From: Reticulitermes lucifugus
Taxonomy: Eukaryota > Arthropoda > Insecta > Blattodea > Rhinotermitidae
Reading direction: 5' to 3'
NCBI GenBank assembly: GCA_026260175.1
Contig: JAKCWW010000135.1
Span: forward strand, 1-49,742
Length of the DNA: 49,742 nt
Shown in pieces: positions 33,446 to 44,560 of the stretch (its first letter is position 1; every line of letters begins with the position of its first letter). Both the position numbers and the translations under genes were made by a program. The notes below the pieces were generated by a model, which made no database searches, had not been told where the DNA came from, and saw nothing but the letters and a program-made list of their open reading frames with translations.

Positions 33446-36347
33446 CTACAAGATAAACACTGAAATAAGTTACATGTTGTAGAACACGTATATACTTTGA
33501 GATTTGAGGTTCTCATGACGGTGGATGTGACACTGTATAGTCTGGTAGAAGTGTACAGATGTTTCACGGGAACTTGCTACCTTTGTCATCTGTTTAGATC
33601 ATGGGTGTACAAATCCCAGGTACCAGGTCACCATGGCAACTAAAGTTTGTATGATGGTGCCTAATATTTGTAGGTCCGCAGTACAGAACTTGCTTCATGT
33701 CAATATTCTGATGCCTATAATTGTGAGGTGGCTCCTAGATTTTTGGGAAATTTGTGCACCCCTGGTTTAAACGAAATGTCAATACACTTCCATCAGACTA
33801 TGTGGCGTCATATTCCTAAAGACAGCAATCATGAGATTCATATTGATTTTTCAGTAATGCTGTAACAAATGTTAACCTAATTTAGAATCAATGAAAGTGG
33901 TCAATTATGGACACAGTGGTTATATGCATGGAAAATAAATGCTGATGGGATAACTCAGTGACTGGTTATGTATTGGACAGCCTGGTTCTGATTTCCAGCA
34001 GGTACAGGAATTTATCTCAAATTTAAAGGGTTCTGATAATGGTCCAGTGTATAAGAATAGGTCTTTCTATTTGACCCAACCGAATAGGTGCATTCCCCAT
34101 CCTTTCACCTGAAGATGCAAACAGATCCAGTTTCTAAAACTGGTGTGTTGTTTTCAGAATAACAGACAGTGGGCAAAGCCTGGAAATCAATAATCCTAAA
34201 TGATTTATCTCCATGTCCAGACTAGGCTGAGTTTCATCCAGGAACCTATCCAGTGGAACCTGGTTATAATTTATAATCTTCCACAAGTAACCATGCCAAA
34301 CAACATGCAAGCATACTGTGTTCTTTATACGTAATACTTTAGCTGTGTGAAAATACAAATAAATAAGATTATCTGAGTGTGCAGGTGTATAAGTTTTGAT
34401 AATTCAATCATATTTGTTCAAGTGACAGAATACCAACGTGACAGACAAGTTATTGTGAATTAAACCTCCAGTATGCATGACAAATTAATAATCAAGTACC
34501 ACATACTTTTGCCCCAAAACGCAGAAGCAAGTGAACAATTGTAGGACATGGCTCTTCATTGGATGCTATATACTCTGCGAGCACAGGCCGAAGTGGTGGT
34601 CCCTCATCACTCTCAATGACCATGTTCGGATCAGCACCCGCACAAAGCAACAAGTGTAACAGCTCGAGCCGATTGGGGATGTTATCAGCACATACCACAT
34701 GCAAAGGCGATCCAATTATTGGGGAGCTGGAATTGACGTTTGCTCCTGCAAAATAAGTGGTCTTTAAAGCACAGAACAGTTGGAATTTTTCTTACTAAGT
34801 CTTTGTTATTTTCTTTAATTGGACAGTCTAGACAAATTTTAGTCTCCCGTTTGCCAACAGGTTACAAAGAGTCCTTATTTTCTTTTAACCTTTCCTTACT
34901 CGATTCCAGAATAGAAAAGTTCACAATATCATCTTGTTCATATGTGTGGGTTTGGTTGTCCTTCCATCTGCCCTGCTCCCTTAGCAACATTTCAACCACA
35001 ACACAAATGCAGCAAAAGTTACAATGAAGAACATGATACTGGACGAAATCAGATCCCCCAAACCTTTCCCGTTTCCATCAATTAATTGTATGAACATCAT
35101 ATGTTTAGTACAGCAAAATTAAATTTTTATGTGATATTTTAGTACAGACTGTACAAAATATGTTATATTTTGTCTTTATGAAAACTAATGAATGGTATTA
35201 GATAGGGGGGTAAGCAAAATTTACATTAAAAATTAGTCAGTATATCTGCATCACATTTCTATGTTGGAGGACACCAAATTGAACTTTTGATGTTAGTTTT
35301 GACATCTTTAAGGGAAATTAAGTGTATGCCAACTGAGAAAAGTTCAGGTTAAGAAAGTGTGGAAAGAAGAAAGTTGGGAGCTTTAAGAACAATTCTGATA
35401 GTAACAAAAATGTCTTAAATCATTCTCCACCAGGTAACATTGCATTAATATCCCTCCAAACTTCGAACTTAATATGTCCATTTCAGTATTACTGAGTGGA
35501 TGAGATTATGTACTGTGTAGGTGAGGTGGCACGCTATATTCTGGTGAAGAGCTTAATATGTAATGCGGGTCTCTGGGTTGGAATCTCGGCCAGAAGACTA
35601 GCTCATCTTACTGCAGACTGTAATGGTTATCCTGACCCACTCAATGCAAATTCTGGAATGCTATCTTAAGACTGATCATCAGTGTTTATTCCTTGCTCTC
35701 TTGAATTAACAATTTATATTCATTCTGTACTTATGCAGGTCATGGGGGTCAGGATAGTGTAGTCAGTATAGTGACTAACCTATAGGCTGGAAAACCAAGG
35801 AATCATCGTTCAATTTCTGGTGGAGGTAAAAGATTTATACCTTCTTCAAGTGTCCAGATCGGCTCTGGGGCCCACTCAGCCTCCTATTCAATAGGTACCA
35901 GCGGCTTTTTCCCCTGGGGTAAAGCAGCCAGGGCATGATGCTGACCATTCACCATTTAGTGCTGAGGTTAAGAATGTGTGGCACTATACTGACACTCCTC
36001 CTTCAAGCTATCTAGTTCTGCTGATCTATCAGTACTGGAAATACTACCTTAACAACAGTTCATATTTTTCCATTATCTACTATCATACATCATTTCAGGA
36101 CCACAAAGCGTCACTCTGCCTAACACGTCGGTGTGTCCACCATGTTATTATTACCAGTTGTAGGAAACTAGAAAGTACAGATATGAGGTGGCCTCCAATG
36201 ACATGACATACTGAGATCTGTGGAAATCAAAATGAGATTTGAGGTTCTCACAGTGGGGTTGCCAGGGATTCTTTCTTCTGGGAAGGATAGTCAGTAACTA
36301 TTTACAAATTGACTGGGTGTAACATCCCAGAAGATAGGTTCAGAAGT

Positions 36348-36393
<46 letters not shown>

Positions 36394-39300
36394 GAGTAGG
36401 CTATTAAAGGTAAAAGGGCTACCAATAACATGACATTCACAATGAGTTCCATGAAAATCAATAAACTGATTCAACAGTTATTACAGAACACATGTACAAT
36501 AAAATGACACCAATGACAACGCAGCTTCAGGCCCTTACCTGCTGTAAGCAGCAGTTTCACAAGGTCTGTGTCACCCTTGAGAATGGCAAGGTCAAGTGGT
36601 GTAGGCTTCTGGTAGTCAGGTGGGTAGTTCACCCTGGCACCTTGCTTTATTAAGAGATTGACAGTTGCCAAATTGCCCGATAGAACAGCATAGTGTAGCA
36701 CAGTGCGATAGTCATGACGGGCATCTGTCATCGCATTCACATCTGCTCCAAAAGAGAGCAGCAGTAGAACAGAATCCATCCCCTGAAAATAAAATTCTTT
36801 ACCATTTCAAAATCTCCCACCTGACTAGATTGGTTTCTGTGTAACTAACTAATTAGCTAAGTGACTGGCGGACTGCCTAATAAACCTACTAACTAATCTG
36901 CTAAACTAATTAACTATCTAACTAACTCACTCCATGGAGCAGAGACCTTCTTGAAAAGCTACTAGTTCCTCAGCTAGTCAAGAAATTCCCCGCATACTAT
37001 GAAACCCAAAGGTTCATTGCTGTGTTCAAACAAGCCCACCACTTGTTCCTGTCCTGAGCCAGATAAAGCCAGTCCATGCCATTCCAACCTGTTTCTTTAC
37101 CATCCATCCTAATATCTTCACATCTGTGCCTAGGTGTTCCACGTGGTCTCTTACCTTCAGGTTTTCCTACCAAACCCTCTATGCATCTCTCTAACCTCTG
37201 TATGTGCCACATGAACAACCCATCTCATCCTCCTTGGTTTTGGCTTATTTGTGGGACAAAATGGATTTATTACTAACAAATCAGAGGAAAAGAAAATTAT
37301 AGACCTTTATAGTGAACTGGAAAGGAGATATATAATGAGTAGTTGTATTAAATTTTTTGTCTCAAATACTAGTATGAACCTAGTGAAAGCTGCAGTAATA
37401 CTCCTGGTATGGTGCTCAAGTGCCTTAAGCGAGTACATTCTGATAACATGGTATGGACTGCAGTGGCTCAGTGTGTATTATATGAGTGGTGGACATTACA
37501 TGAGTAGTGTTGAATCTTTTGGTTCCAACACCAGAGTTAACCATCATAAAGGAACATTTACTTTCCACCTTGTTTTACAGAACTTCAATCCCTGAGGACT
37601 GACCTCAAGATTGAAAAGTTTCTTCTGCCATAATTAATGGGACTAAACTTACCATTCTGAAAATTCCAGACAGTGTTCATGAGAAAAATACAGGCCACTT
37701 TAAACTATGAACAAACTCATATTAGGTAAATATAATTGGCCTAAAAAGTTTAATCACGTAAGTTTTGTAGATTATTATACATAAATTCACCTGTGGAAGT
37801 CTTGCTGCTTTCATGAGTGGTGTAAGACCTGCCCTGTCTCGAGTATCTGGATGGGCACCAAATGTTAACAAAAGACGCATAAATTCAAGATCAAGTGGAG
37901 AGACAAGATTGATCTCAGAACCAAAGAAGTAGCGCTTGTTGGGGTCTGCCCCATGCTCCAGCAGCAAGCGTGCCACATCTGCATGACGGTTCCGAATAGC
38001 TAGCCGCAAGGGCTCATCACAGATGGTGGTGCGAGGAAATGGGTCATCAGTATCTTCATGATAATCGACTCGTGCTCCCTGAAGAAGCAGCAGTTTCACC
38101 AATTCTGTGTACCTGCAGTAAAGTTGTTCACAATTATAATGGAAAGCAAGGAATATTTTGGGAACAATGTTGTTTTTCACCTGTCTGCAATGTACCATCT
38201 AAAACAGCTAGGGTGTCTAATTGCTGATTTGAACCTAAAAGAGAAAAAAAGGAGAATGGTTAAACAAGAGTGAACAGAAGTGAATTTGTAATCAACTCAA
38301 ATGACCCAAAAATTGAAAGGAGGAAGGAAAAATAACTCTTTTTAATTTTACAAACCAAATCCTAGGAATGCAGGAATCAGAAATAAACGTTCAGCAGATT
38401 GTTAAAAACTTTCTGGATAAGACCCAGTGTGTAATAACATTGAGTCTGATTCCATTCCCTGGGGGGGAATGTGCCTTGTGCCTTTTAGAACCCAAAGTGC
38501 TAATTACTAAATTCAGAAAAATCTACCACTGGACCTTATCACAAGCCAGTTAAATCCAGTCTACACCTTCACATCCTAGTTCTCTACTATGAATTTAAAA
38601 TTATCCTCTCGGTTTCTGGCCAAAATTTGCTCCAATTTCTCAGTTCTGCAGTGTGTGCCATGTGTCATACCCACACTTCATTCTTGATTTCATAATCCAA
38701 ACAATAAATGACAAAGACAACCAACTCAAAAACTCCAAATTATATATTCTGAAACCCCAAATTACATAAATTCTCCAACATAACATTATCTAATTTTTTA
38801 CAGATCCAAATATTCTCCTCAGCACCCTGTTCGCAAACACTATCAATCTATGTCCTCAGACCATAGTGACAGAGAAGTTTCACATATACTGAAAATGAGG
38901 GGTGAACCTATAATTTTGTATTTTTACCTTAAATTTCTAAATAGGACACGGGAAGACGAAAGAGTCTGAACTCAGCAGGAGCTCATAAATTTAATCTTCT
39001 CTTAATGCAATCAAGAATATCATTTCTGCATGAAACTGTTTTTTCCCCATCTACTTGACTACCTGGTGAGTTACAGCAATCAAATTTAATCAGCATACCC
39101 ATAAGACTTTCACTGAAAGAAAAATGTAAAAAATAACACAGCATTACACATAATGACGTTCGCAAGATGCCCTAATTATGATGAACCTTGAATGCAATTT
39201 AACATCTTTCAGGATAAAAACTGAACCCGACACATGTGCCAGAAGAATTTCATTTCTCTAAGATGACATGTATTCTATACAGTCTTTTACACTTCTGGTT

Positions 39301-40240
39301 GTCATTATACCATGTTTCTTTCCCGCTGAAATGTTATGTGTGTAAGTTTCTGGGTTTTCATGGCAAGTGTCTTTTCACATCATGGTCCTCTGGGTTTTCA
39401 CACTGTGTAGTATAATGCAGTTTGTTCCAGTATTTTAAAGCTGACCATTTACTGCCATCTACTGGTGGAGTTAAAAGTGTAGGTAATTGCGTAGCAACAT
39501 TCCCTATGCACCTTTATGGCATAGTGCTTAAACCTACAGATGATTGCTTTTTGCTTGAAAATATGTTACGTAGTATACAAGTTGAAAATTTCAAATGAAA
39601 ACATTTACCTAAATATGTCCAAATAAGTGGTTCTGCAATATTAGTGGGAAAGAATATTAATAAATCACGTTTATTTATGCTAATTACTGTTGAAAAATTA
39701 ATTTCAATTAAGGTTATCCTACATACATGTAAGACTTAATTTTTTAAACCAAATTAAGAGCATTAAAATAAGATTTTCTATATTCTTTTGGCAATGTCTT
39801 CCTCTGACATTCTTTATATCTGTTATTCTCACAGAGTAAAATATCACATTTTTTTCTGTCTTTAAATCCATGGAGTGGGAGACCACATTATTTCTTCATT
39901 TTGTCAAAAAAAGAATATTATTTCAATATGATTTGAACAGTGATATATACAAGTCCTTGTGTACTACATGGACTCACCCATGTTCAGCTGAGAGGTGCAG
40001 GGCTGAGTAACCACATTCATCCCTGGCATTAATGTCACTCCCTCTCACCAGCAACAACTGAGCAGCCTCCAAATAACGCTGCCAGACAGCATAATGCAAG
40101 GGGCGCAACCCCTGGGTTACAGGCTCGTTGACCTTGGCCCCACACGCTAGCAGGATGCGGATCTCATCAAGTGGGACCATGCGGATAATGCTGTCTGCCA
40201 GTTCCCGCTGCAGTGGGTTGGTGATGCATTCAGTGGGCAT
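33131..40240 (-). CDS. Ankyrin-repeat and SOCS-box (ASB family) protein, five coding exons
   Basis: ASB proteins are substrate adaptors of Cullin-5/Elongin B-C ubiquitin ligases: ankyrin repeats bind the target and the SOCS box binds the ligase (family knowledge). Five minus-strand exons (39978-40240, 37791-38112, 36539-36782, 34507-34745, 33131-33445) join with exact phases into 461 codons including TGA, 460 residues. About seven or eight ankyrin repeats span residues about 30-355, with clear LHYAV, ALHLSAEHG, LLEHGADPN, TPLMKAA and LLSFGADVN units. The C-terminal SOCS box is at about 418-460 and ends in a Cul5 box, LPLPTILHRYL. The start chosen is the ATG at 40240 (GAAATGC, G at -3). The frame stays open to an acceptor at 40289, so more N-terminal sequence is possible. 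I do not know which ASB subfamily this is. Confidence 0.9.
33446..34506. other. ASB intron 4
   Basis: Contains a SINE-head-like stretch at about 33950-34060 (GATAACTCAGTGACTGG, TCTGATTTCCAGCAGG). Otherwise nothing recognised. Confidence 0.5.
33950..34060 (+). repeat. SINE 5' fragment
   Basis: GATAACTCAGTGACTGGTTA, a GGACAGCCTGGTTCTGATTT segment and CCAGCAGGTACAGG match the head of the SINE at 49.15 kb, with decay after about 110 bp. Confidence 0.5.
34507..34745 (-). CDS. ASB gene exon 4, last ankyrin repeats
   Basis: Acceptor TTTTGCAG|GA, donor GCAAAA|GTATGT, phase 1 to 0. Encodes ANVNSSSPIIGSPLHVVCAD, LLHLLLCAGADPN and TIVHLLLRFGAK. The final repeat is immediately followed by the SOCS-box exon. 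Confidence 0.93.
35508..35690 (+). repeat. Possible second tRNA-like SINE
   Basis: It has a GTGAGGTGGCACGCTATATT head, a GGGTCTCTGGGTTGGAATCTC B-box-like stretch, then an unrelated body ending near CAGTGTTTATTCCTTG. It differs from the main SINE family. Weakly supported. Confidence 0.35.
35744..36010 (+). mobile_element. tRNA-derived SINE, near full length
   Basis: GTCAGGATAGTGTAGTCAGT is the A-box region and GTTCAATTTCTGG the B-box region. The body has GTCCAGATCGGCTCTGGGGC, CCTATTCAATAGGTACCAG, GCATGATGCTGACCATTC and GCTGAGGTTAAGAATGTG. It is the most complete copy inside a gene (ASB intron 3). Confidence 0.85.
36267..36337. repeat. Short foldback-family copy
   Basis: TTTCTTCTGGGA on the left and TCCCAGAAGATA on the right bracket about 45 bp. 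The termini match the longer foldback copies. Confidence 0.5.
36352..36390. repeat. (AC)n microsatellite
   Basis: About 19 uninterrupted AC units. Confidence 0.95.
36539..36782 (-). CDS. ASB gene exon 3, ankyrin repeats
   Basis: Acceptor TTTTCAG|GGG, donor ACAGCAG|GTAAGG, phase 0 to 1. Encodes GMDSVLLLLSFGADVNAM, TVLHYAVLSGNLATVNLLIK and PTPLDLAILKGDTDLVKLLL, three well-formed ankyrin units. Confidence 0.94.
36783..37790. other. ASB intron 2 with LINE insertion
   Basis: Contains the 5'-truncated LINE at 36838-37240. A plus-strand open frame of 114 codons at 37251-37595 has no recognisable domain and is not called. Confidence 0.55.
36838..37240 (-). pseudogene. 5'-truncated RTE-like LINE, second copy
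   Basis: The minus strand encodes VGKPEGKRPRGTPRHRCEDI and DWLYLAQDRNKWWACLNTAM, the same C terminus as the 16.2-kb copy. The same 3' UTR follows (GGGAATTTCTTGACTAGCTG, then CTCCATGGAGTGAGTTAG) with a long TTAG-rich tail at about 36838-36935. Confidence 0.82.
37791..38112 (-). CDS. ASB gene exon 2, ankyrin repeats
   Basis: Acceptor TACTGCAG|G, donor CCACAG|GTGAAT, phase 2 to 0 (322 nt). Encodes YTELVKLLLLQGARVDYHED, RHADVARLLLEHGADPN and LTPLMKAARLPQ. One repeat has an inserted loop (RYFFGSEINLVSPLD), as often seen in ASB proteins. Confidence 0.93.
38113..39977. other. ASB intron 1
   Basis: Contains a decayed LINE remnant at 38540-38985. The remaining approximately 1.4 kb is AT-rich with nothing recognised. 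Confidence 0.55.
38540..38985 (-). pseudogene. Ancient RTE-like LINE remnant
   Basis: Plus-strand fragments CAAATATTCTCCTCAGCACC, CAATCTATGTCCTCAG and GCCATGTGTCATACCCAC align in order with the LINE end at 16.4-16.6 kb, with gaps and many changes. Confidence 0.5.
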
Positions 40241-40289
40241 TTCAGTTCTGTGCGTACAAACCCACGCAGAAGTCAACTGAGGAACCAAA
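39978..40289 (-). CDS. ASB gene exon 1 (first in window), ankyrin repeats 1-2
   Basis: Acceptor TTCTTTTTAG precedes 40289; donor CATGG|GTGAGT. The proposed start ATG is at 40240, so 40241-40289 is 5' UTR or upstream coding. Encodes GLRPLHYAVWQRYLEAAQLL and GYSALHLSAEHG. It leaves in phase 2 and the split Gly is completed by the next exon. Confidence 0.88.
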
Positions 40290-41354
40290 CTAAAAAGAAA
40301 TGTTACATCACCAAATAGTCCATTAAACCAGAAGGCAGATACAAGAGAGCATTACGATAACTATGATGACAGGGGTACATTCAAGGACAAAGCAGGTACA
40401 GCAACAATGCATCTAACTAATCTCAACAGTCTAAAGGATGTGTTATCATTAGGTCTGCTTGGCCCTTGATAGACACAGACACAGAGTTACTGCTGTAACT
40501 CTCTCTTTTAACTGCCTTCCAGTTTGGCAAGCACTACCATTGACAGTGAAGGGTCAGTTTTTATAGTAAACATATTTTGTAAAAACACTACAATGTTACT
40601 ACAGTAGAAGAACCCAGAATTTTACCCGTCTGTGTGACTACTGATAGACTAAATGCCTAATATGAAGAAATCCACAGGAATATTTATGTACTACATATGT
40701 ATAAACACAAGCGGCATCTTTAAAAGCAGTTTTTAATCCTGGGGATATATGAAACATACTCATTTCTCTACATCTGTCCACTGTTTTCTCATAATCAAAC
40801 ACCTTTCTGTGTACCATATAACACCAAAAAAGACAGTAATTTAGAAACTTCAAGAACATAATAAAATCTACAGTGTGTTATGAATTTACATCATAATACT
40901 GTAATCTAGTTTTGTCTAGAAAATTTGTTGGAAACATTTCCTGTTAAAATATACTAAGTCTGAAAGAAATATAGTCATCTTTATTTTAGTTGGAACTAAA
41001 AGTGGAATCTTCCCCTCCTCCTAGCAGCTTAGTATGCTCTCTCTTTGTCACAGAGGGACAAAGACAGGAAACCAGTTCTTACCACTTTACTTTTCAAGAA
41101 GTGTGGATCATTCAACTCTACACCTGTCACTTGTACCACTACATGCTTATGATTCTATTTCTATTCTAGCAGTGCGGAGTTGGAGTACTCTATTTATAGC
41201 AACAAGGTCAACCAACAGCTGCAGGAGGGAAGAACTCAGATTTCCCATGGATCATGTCAGCAGCAGCAAGAAAAGCATTCAACAAAGCATAATGTTATGT
41301 TGTCAGAAACAGATACTTGTCAACCGGCAAATGCTTGGTGTAAGTCACTGAAAA

Positions 41355-41750
41355 ATCATTCTTTTATTCTTTCATTTATTTATTTACATTCAAGTCGATC
41401 CAAAAAGGTTGGAAAACCCACTGGATATAGAAAAAGTCAAATGAATTAAATGTACATACAAATACAATTACAATTACAAAAGGATTACAATGAATACATT
41501 ACTGCAATTTATATAAGACAAGATAAAATATTGAATGCATGACTAGATATACAAAAGTAGCTGAGTGTACAGAGTAACAAACGTTTAACAAATAACAAAC
41601 CAAACAAGAGAGTCTGATACAGAATTCATTATAGGATTAACTGTCTACTTTTCTTTCTTATTAAAGTTAAAGTATTCATCTAATGAATATAAGGAATTTG
41701 TATATAAAACTGTTTTTAAAACTGTTTTAAATTTCTTTGGGTTATTAGAA
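41355..41750 (-). pseudogene. LINE 3' end (third family) with AATA-type tail
   Basis: The minus strand encodes NNPKKFKTVLKTVLYTNSLY and SLDEYFNFNKKEK then a stop, a standard C terminus of a non-LTR reverse transcriptase. About 300 bp of 3' UTR ends GTAAATAAATAAATGAATAAAAG at 41360. The rest of the element is missing. Confidence 0.65.
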
Positions 41751-42059
41751 AAATCAGTGGGCCAGATTCATAGACAGCCATGATCATATGATATTACACG
41801 TTCATGGTACATTCAATCACAGGTGCAAAAAATTGGGAAGCCAGACTTGTACTTCAGAGATTATAAATTTACTGTAAAAGAATCATCTTCATCACACTGC
41901 ATTACAAACACAAACACAACTGACAGAAAAATTCTGATCAGTACACTTTGCCCCCAAAATAAAGTTGCTGGTAATTAGATACGGAAAAGTGGGGGTACAT
42001 GTGGTATTTTTTGGGTCTTATAATAAAAACAGATCTTTGGAATATCCAAAAACTTGCTC

Positions 42060-42760
42060 ATTTGAGAAGCGTGAACACTGTCCACTGTTCTAGCGATATT
42101 TTTTATTTATCAACAAATATACATATAGAAATTTCTGATAGTGGACACGGTGACATCAACTATAGTCAAATAGTGAAAGTATAATAGTGAACAATCCGGC
42201 ATACGACACTCCCAAGAGAAAACCGAGTTTATACCCTACAAACTACAGTGTACGCAAGATCCTTGGTGCCGAGTTTTATCGATAGACACTCACATAGTAT
42301 ACGACAATAATGGACATCACCCAGCTCACCGACGCACCATCGGAATAGACACCACGTCTCCCACCATAGTAGTGCAGCGTGCGCAAAAAAAAAAAAAACT
42401 CTCTCTCTCTCCCAAAAACATCGTTAAAACAGTGGACAGTGCTCAACGAACATACAAATAGACATTCCTGATAGTGGACACGTGAGTAACATACACAACC
42501 AAGTGGAAGGCATCAATTTTAAACATTCATAAAAATAAACACAAATACCACATCGACCTACGATCGTAATACAAAATCATTGGTACCCACTATCGTGGAG
42601 TAGTGTACAAAAAAACCCTCAACGCATAATATAGTAAACAGTGGACAGCATGAAGTGAAGTGCACACACGTGCGTACGATGCCCCTGATGATGGTCACTT
42701 CGTGACCGAAACATATGTAGGGTAATTTTAAAGTGTTAAATAAATTTTAATAGTGCAGTT
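42060..42760 (+). mobile_element. Penelope-like terminal region with internal repeats and hammerhead-like motif
   Basis: CAACAAATATACATATAGAA at 42111 and CAACGAACATACAAATAGAC at 42444 begin two similar segments, each leading into CTGATAGTGGACACG. Further AGTGGACA motifs are at 42431 and 42641. The block ends with the hammerhead-like motif and a TAAATAAATTTTAATAGTGC tail. Internal repetition plus a hammerhead-like motif is typical of Penelope-like element terminal repeats (family knowledge). No reverse transcriptase is present here. Confidence 0.45.
42678..42726 (+). ncRNA. Hammerhead-ribozyme-like motif
   Basis: CTGATGA at 42685-42691 is followed by a stem GGTCAC-TTC-GTGACC (42693-42707), then GAAA (42708-42711), a short CATATG and TA, and GGG that can pair with the CCC preceding the core. 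This is the order of a type I hammerhead (stem I, CUGAUGA, stem II, GAAA, very short stem III, UH cleavage site). One extra U (42692) lies between the core and stem II, which departs from the consensus, so activity is doubtful. Confidence 0.4.
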
Positions 42761-43439
42761 GTTGGTTGATGAAGGTTATCTATGCACAGATACTGTATGC
42801 AGAAGATGATGAATAGTGAAATGGAAATAATTTAGAACTAGTAGTGACCTTTTTCATGGTACAATTGAGACATTTGCACAAGCATAAATGTTGATCAGGA
42901 ATTCCAGTTCAGCAGCCAAGAGGCTTACCAATTGCCTTTCAGGTGTAAGTAAAGATTTTATTGCCAAGATGAACCTACTCATGGCCTCTGAACAAAAACT
43001 TTTAAATACTGAATACTGAAATATATTTTGCTCTTCTAAATATGCTTCTTTGTGTAAGGTGGAAAGAGAACTGCAGAAAAAACAGAATCAATATCTGAGG
43101 CTCATTAAGGTGCACTGTCTTGTTTCTGTCCAACGTTACTGACATCAGTCACAGCATCCAAGTAGAAAGTTTCGTTTGGGAATCTGACAGGAAGAGATGA
43201 ATTGGCAGAACAAAGCATAGACAGGAGGATTATATTGAAGGGGATCATATACACACATGCACATACATGTATGTGGACTGAAGTGAGCTTAGGACAGCGT
43301 ACAATTGCAGGTGTTTTTGAAGATGGAATGATAAAGTATTTTTGAGTTCCATAAGAAGAGAAAATTCTTTTTCACTGTTTAACTATCAACTGCTACATGA
43401 AGAATCTGTACCATGTAGGTATTATGCATTATGATTATT

Positions 43440-43495
43440 TTCTTGTATTTTTTGTACCTCTCTCACACTCACACACACATATGTGTGTGTGGGAG
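43440..43495. repeat. CA/TG dinucleotide palindrome
   Basis: CACACACACATATGTGTGTG is a simple-sequence palindrome. Confidence 0.7.
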
Positions 43496-43844
43496 GGAAA
43501 CGTTTGTTGTCCATGTTAAATTTTCAAAGTAACATGTTATTATAGTGGTAGTACTTATGCTATGTTATCACATGCTCTTATATTTACATATATTTTCTGG
43601 GCATACTAACATACATTCACAATTTAAAAGCAATTTTGGAATATGGTAGATGATATTAGGACTCTTGTTTAAAATCAAGCATGTCATAGGCCCTTTTCAC
43701 GGTACTGTTCTATGGGAAACAGAAATTCTTATGATGCTCTTATGTTCCTGAAATTATGGTTAAAAAAGATTTTAATATTTTTATAGAAAGCAAAATTATA
43801 ATACGGCTGCTGCATAAACTCAATACTTAGTATTGCGTATTTCA

Positions 43845-43920
43845 GTTAAGTACAGTTTTTTAATATACAAATACTGCTACGCCTTGCGTTATGGCCATAC
43901 CATCATCAGGTGAGTGTGCA
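43845..43920 (-). repeat. Repeat end related to the CTGATGATGG motif
   Basis: The minus strand reads CTGATGATGGTATGGCCATA followed by ACGCAAGGCGTAGCAGTATT. It shares the CTGATGATGG head with the hammerhead-like motifs but lacks GAAAC. Probably the end of a retroelement. Confidence 0.35.
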
Positions 43921-44139
43921 AATTTGACTTAATGCATTGTTTGGTCACATACATACTTCTGCTAAAATTCGCATTAAATAAATAAATATACACACGCATA
44001 AAAATATTTTACCTTTATGGTAATAACTAGTGAATTACACGAGCCAGGTTATGTTGACATATCTAGTATCAGTATACATTTTACAAAAATCCGTTTTAAT
44101 TTTATCATCCAAACCACACCTTCATTTTGCAAATCATTT

Positions 44140-44560
44140 CTATCCATAAGGTTTCCCAATGGACATTCTGTATGCATTTCATGTTTCTCCATCTGTGGTA
44201 TGTGTCCTAACTAACTCATCCTTCTTCTGAATAGGTAAAATCAGTATCAGTCTCAACACAACTATCATTATAGATAAATAAAGAAAGTTGTGTTGAGACT
44301 GAAACTGATTTTACCTACTCATATCACTGACACACAACAGGATGTCACACGTAAAAATTATCCTTCTTCATTTAACCATTATCACATAACTAGGCAAGCA
44401 GTAAACTAAATTTCTTCATTTTGCATTATTCACTACTTATTATCTCCCTTTAGGTCCAAATATTCTTCTTGGCATTTTGTTTTGAAGTTCTTCAATTGTG
44501 CTATCATTATTACTTAACACTAATTCATCTTGTGTGTCTTCTCTTCATTGCTAGCATATG
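44140..44560 (-). pseudogene. Decayed RTE-like LINE remnant interrupted by a hairpin
   Basis: The plus strand has TCTGTATGCATTTCATGTTT, CTCCATCTGTGGTATGTG and TTTAGGTCCAAATATTCTTC, in the order of the 16.4-16.6 kb LINE end. The 86-nt hairpin at 44232-44317 lies in the gap. Confidence 0.5.
44232..44317. repeat. 32-bp near-perfect hairpin, 86 nt in total
   Basis: Left arm 44232-44263 and right arm 44286-44317 pair at 31 of 32 positions, with a 22-nt AT-rich loop. The size is like a miRNA precursor, but nothing else supports a miRNA. Confidence 0.9.

Larger units (their letters stand above)
34746..36538. other. ASB intron 3 with SINEs
   Basis: Holds a second tRNA-like SINE candidate (35508-35690), a full-length member of the main SINE (35744-36010), a short foldback (36267-36337) and an (AC)n run (36352-36390). 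Confidence 0.6.

Noticed and set aside
37251..37595. 114-codon plus-strand frame in ASB intron 2
   Set aside because: No domain or start context; opposite strand to the gene and next to LINE sequence.
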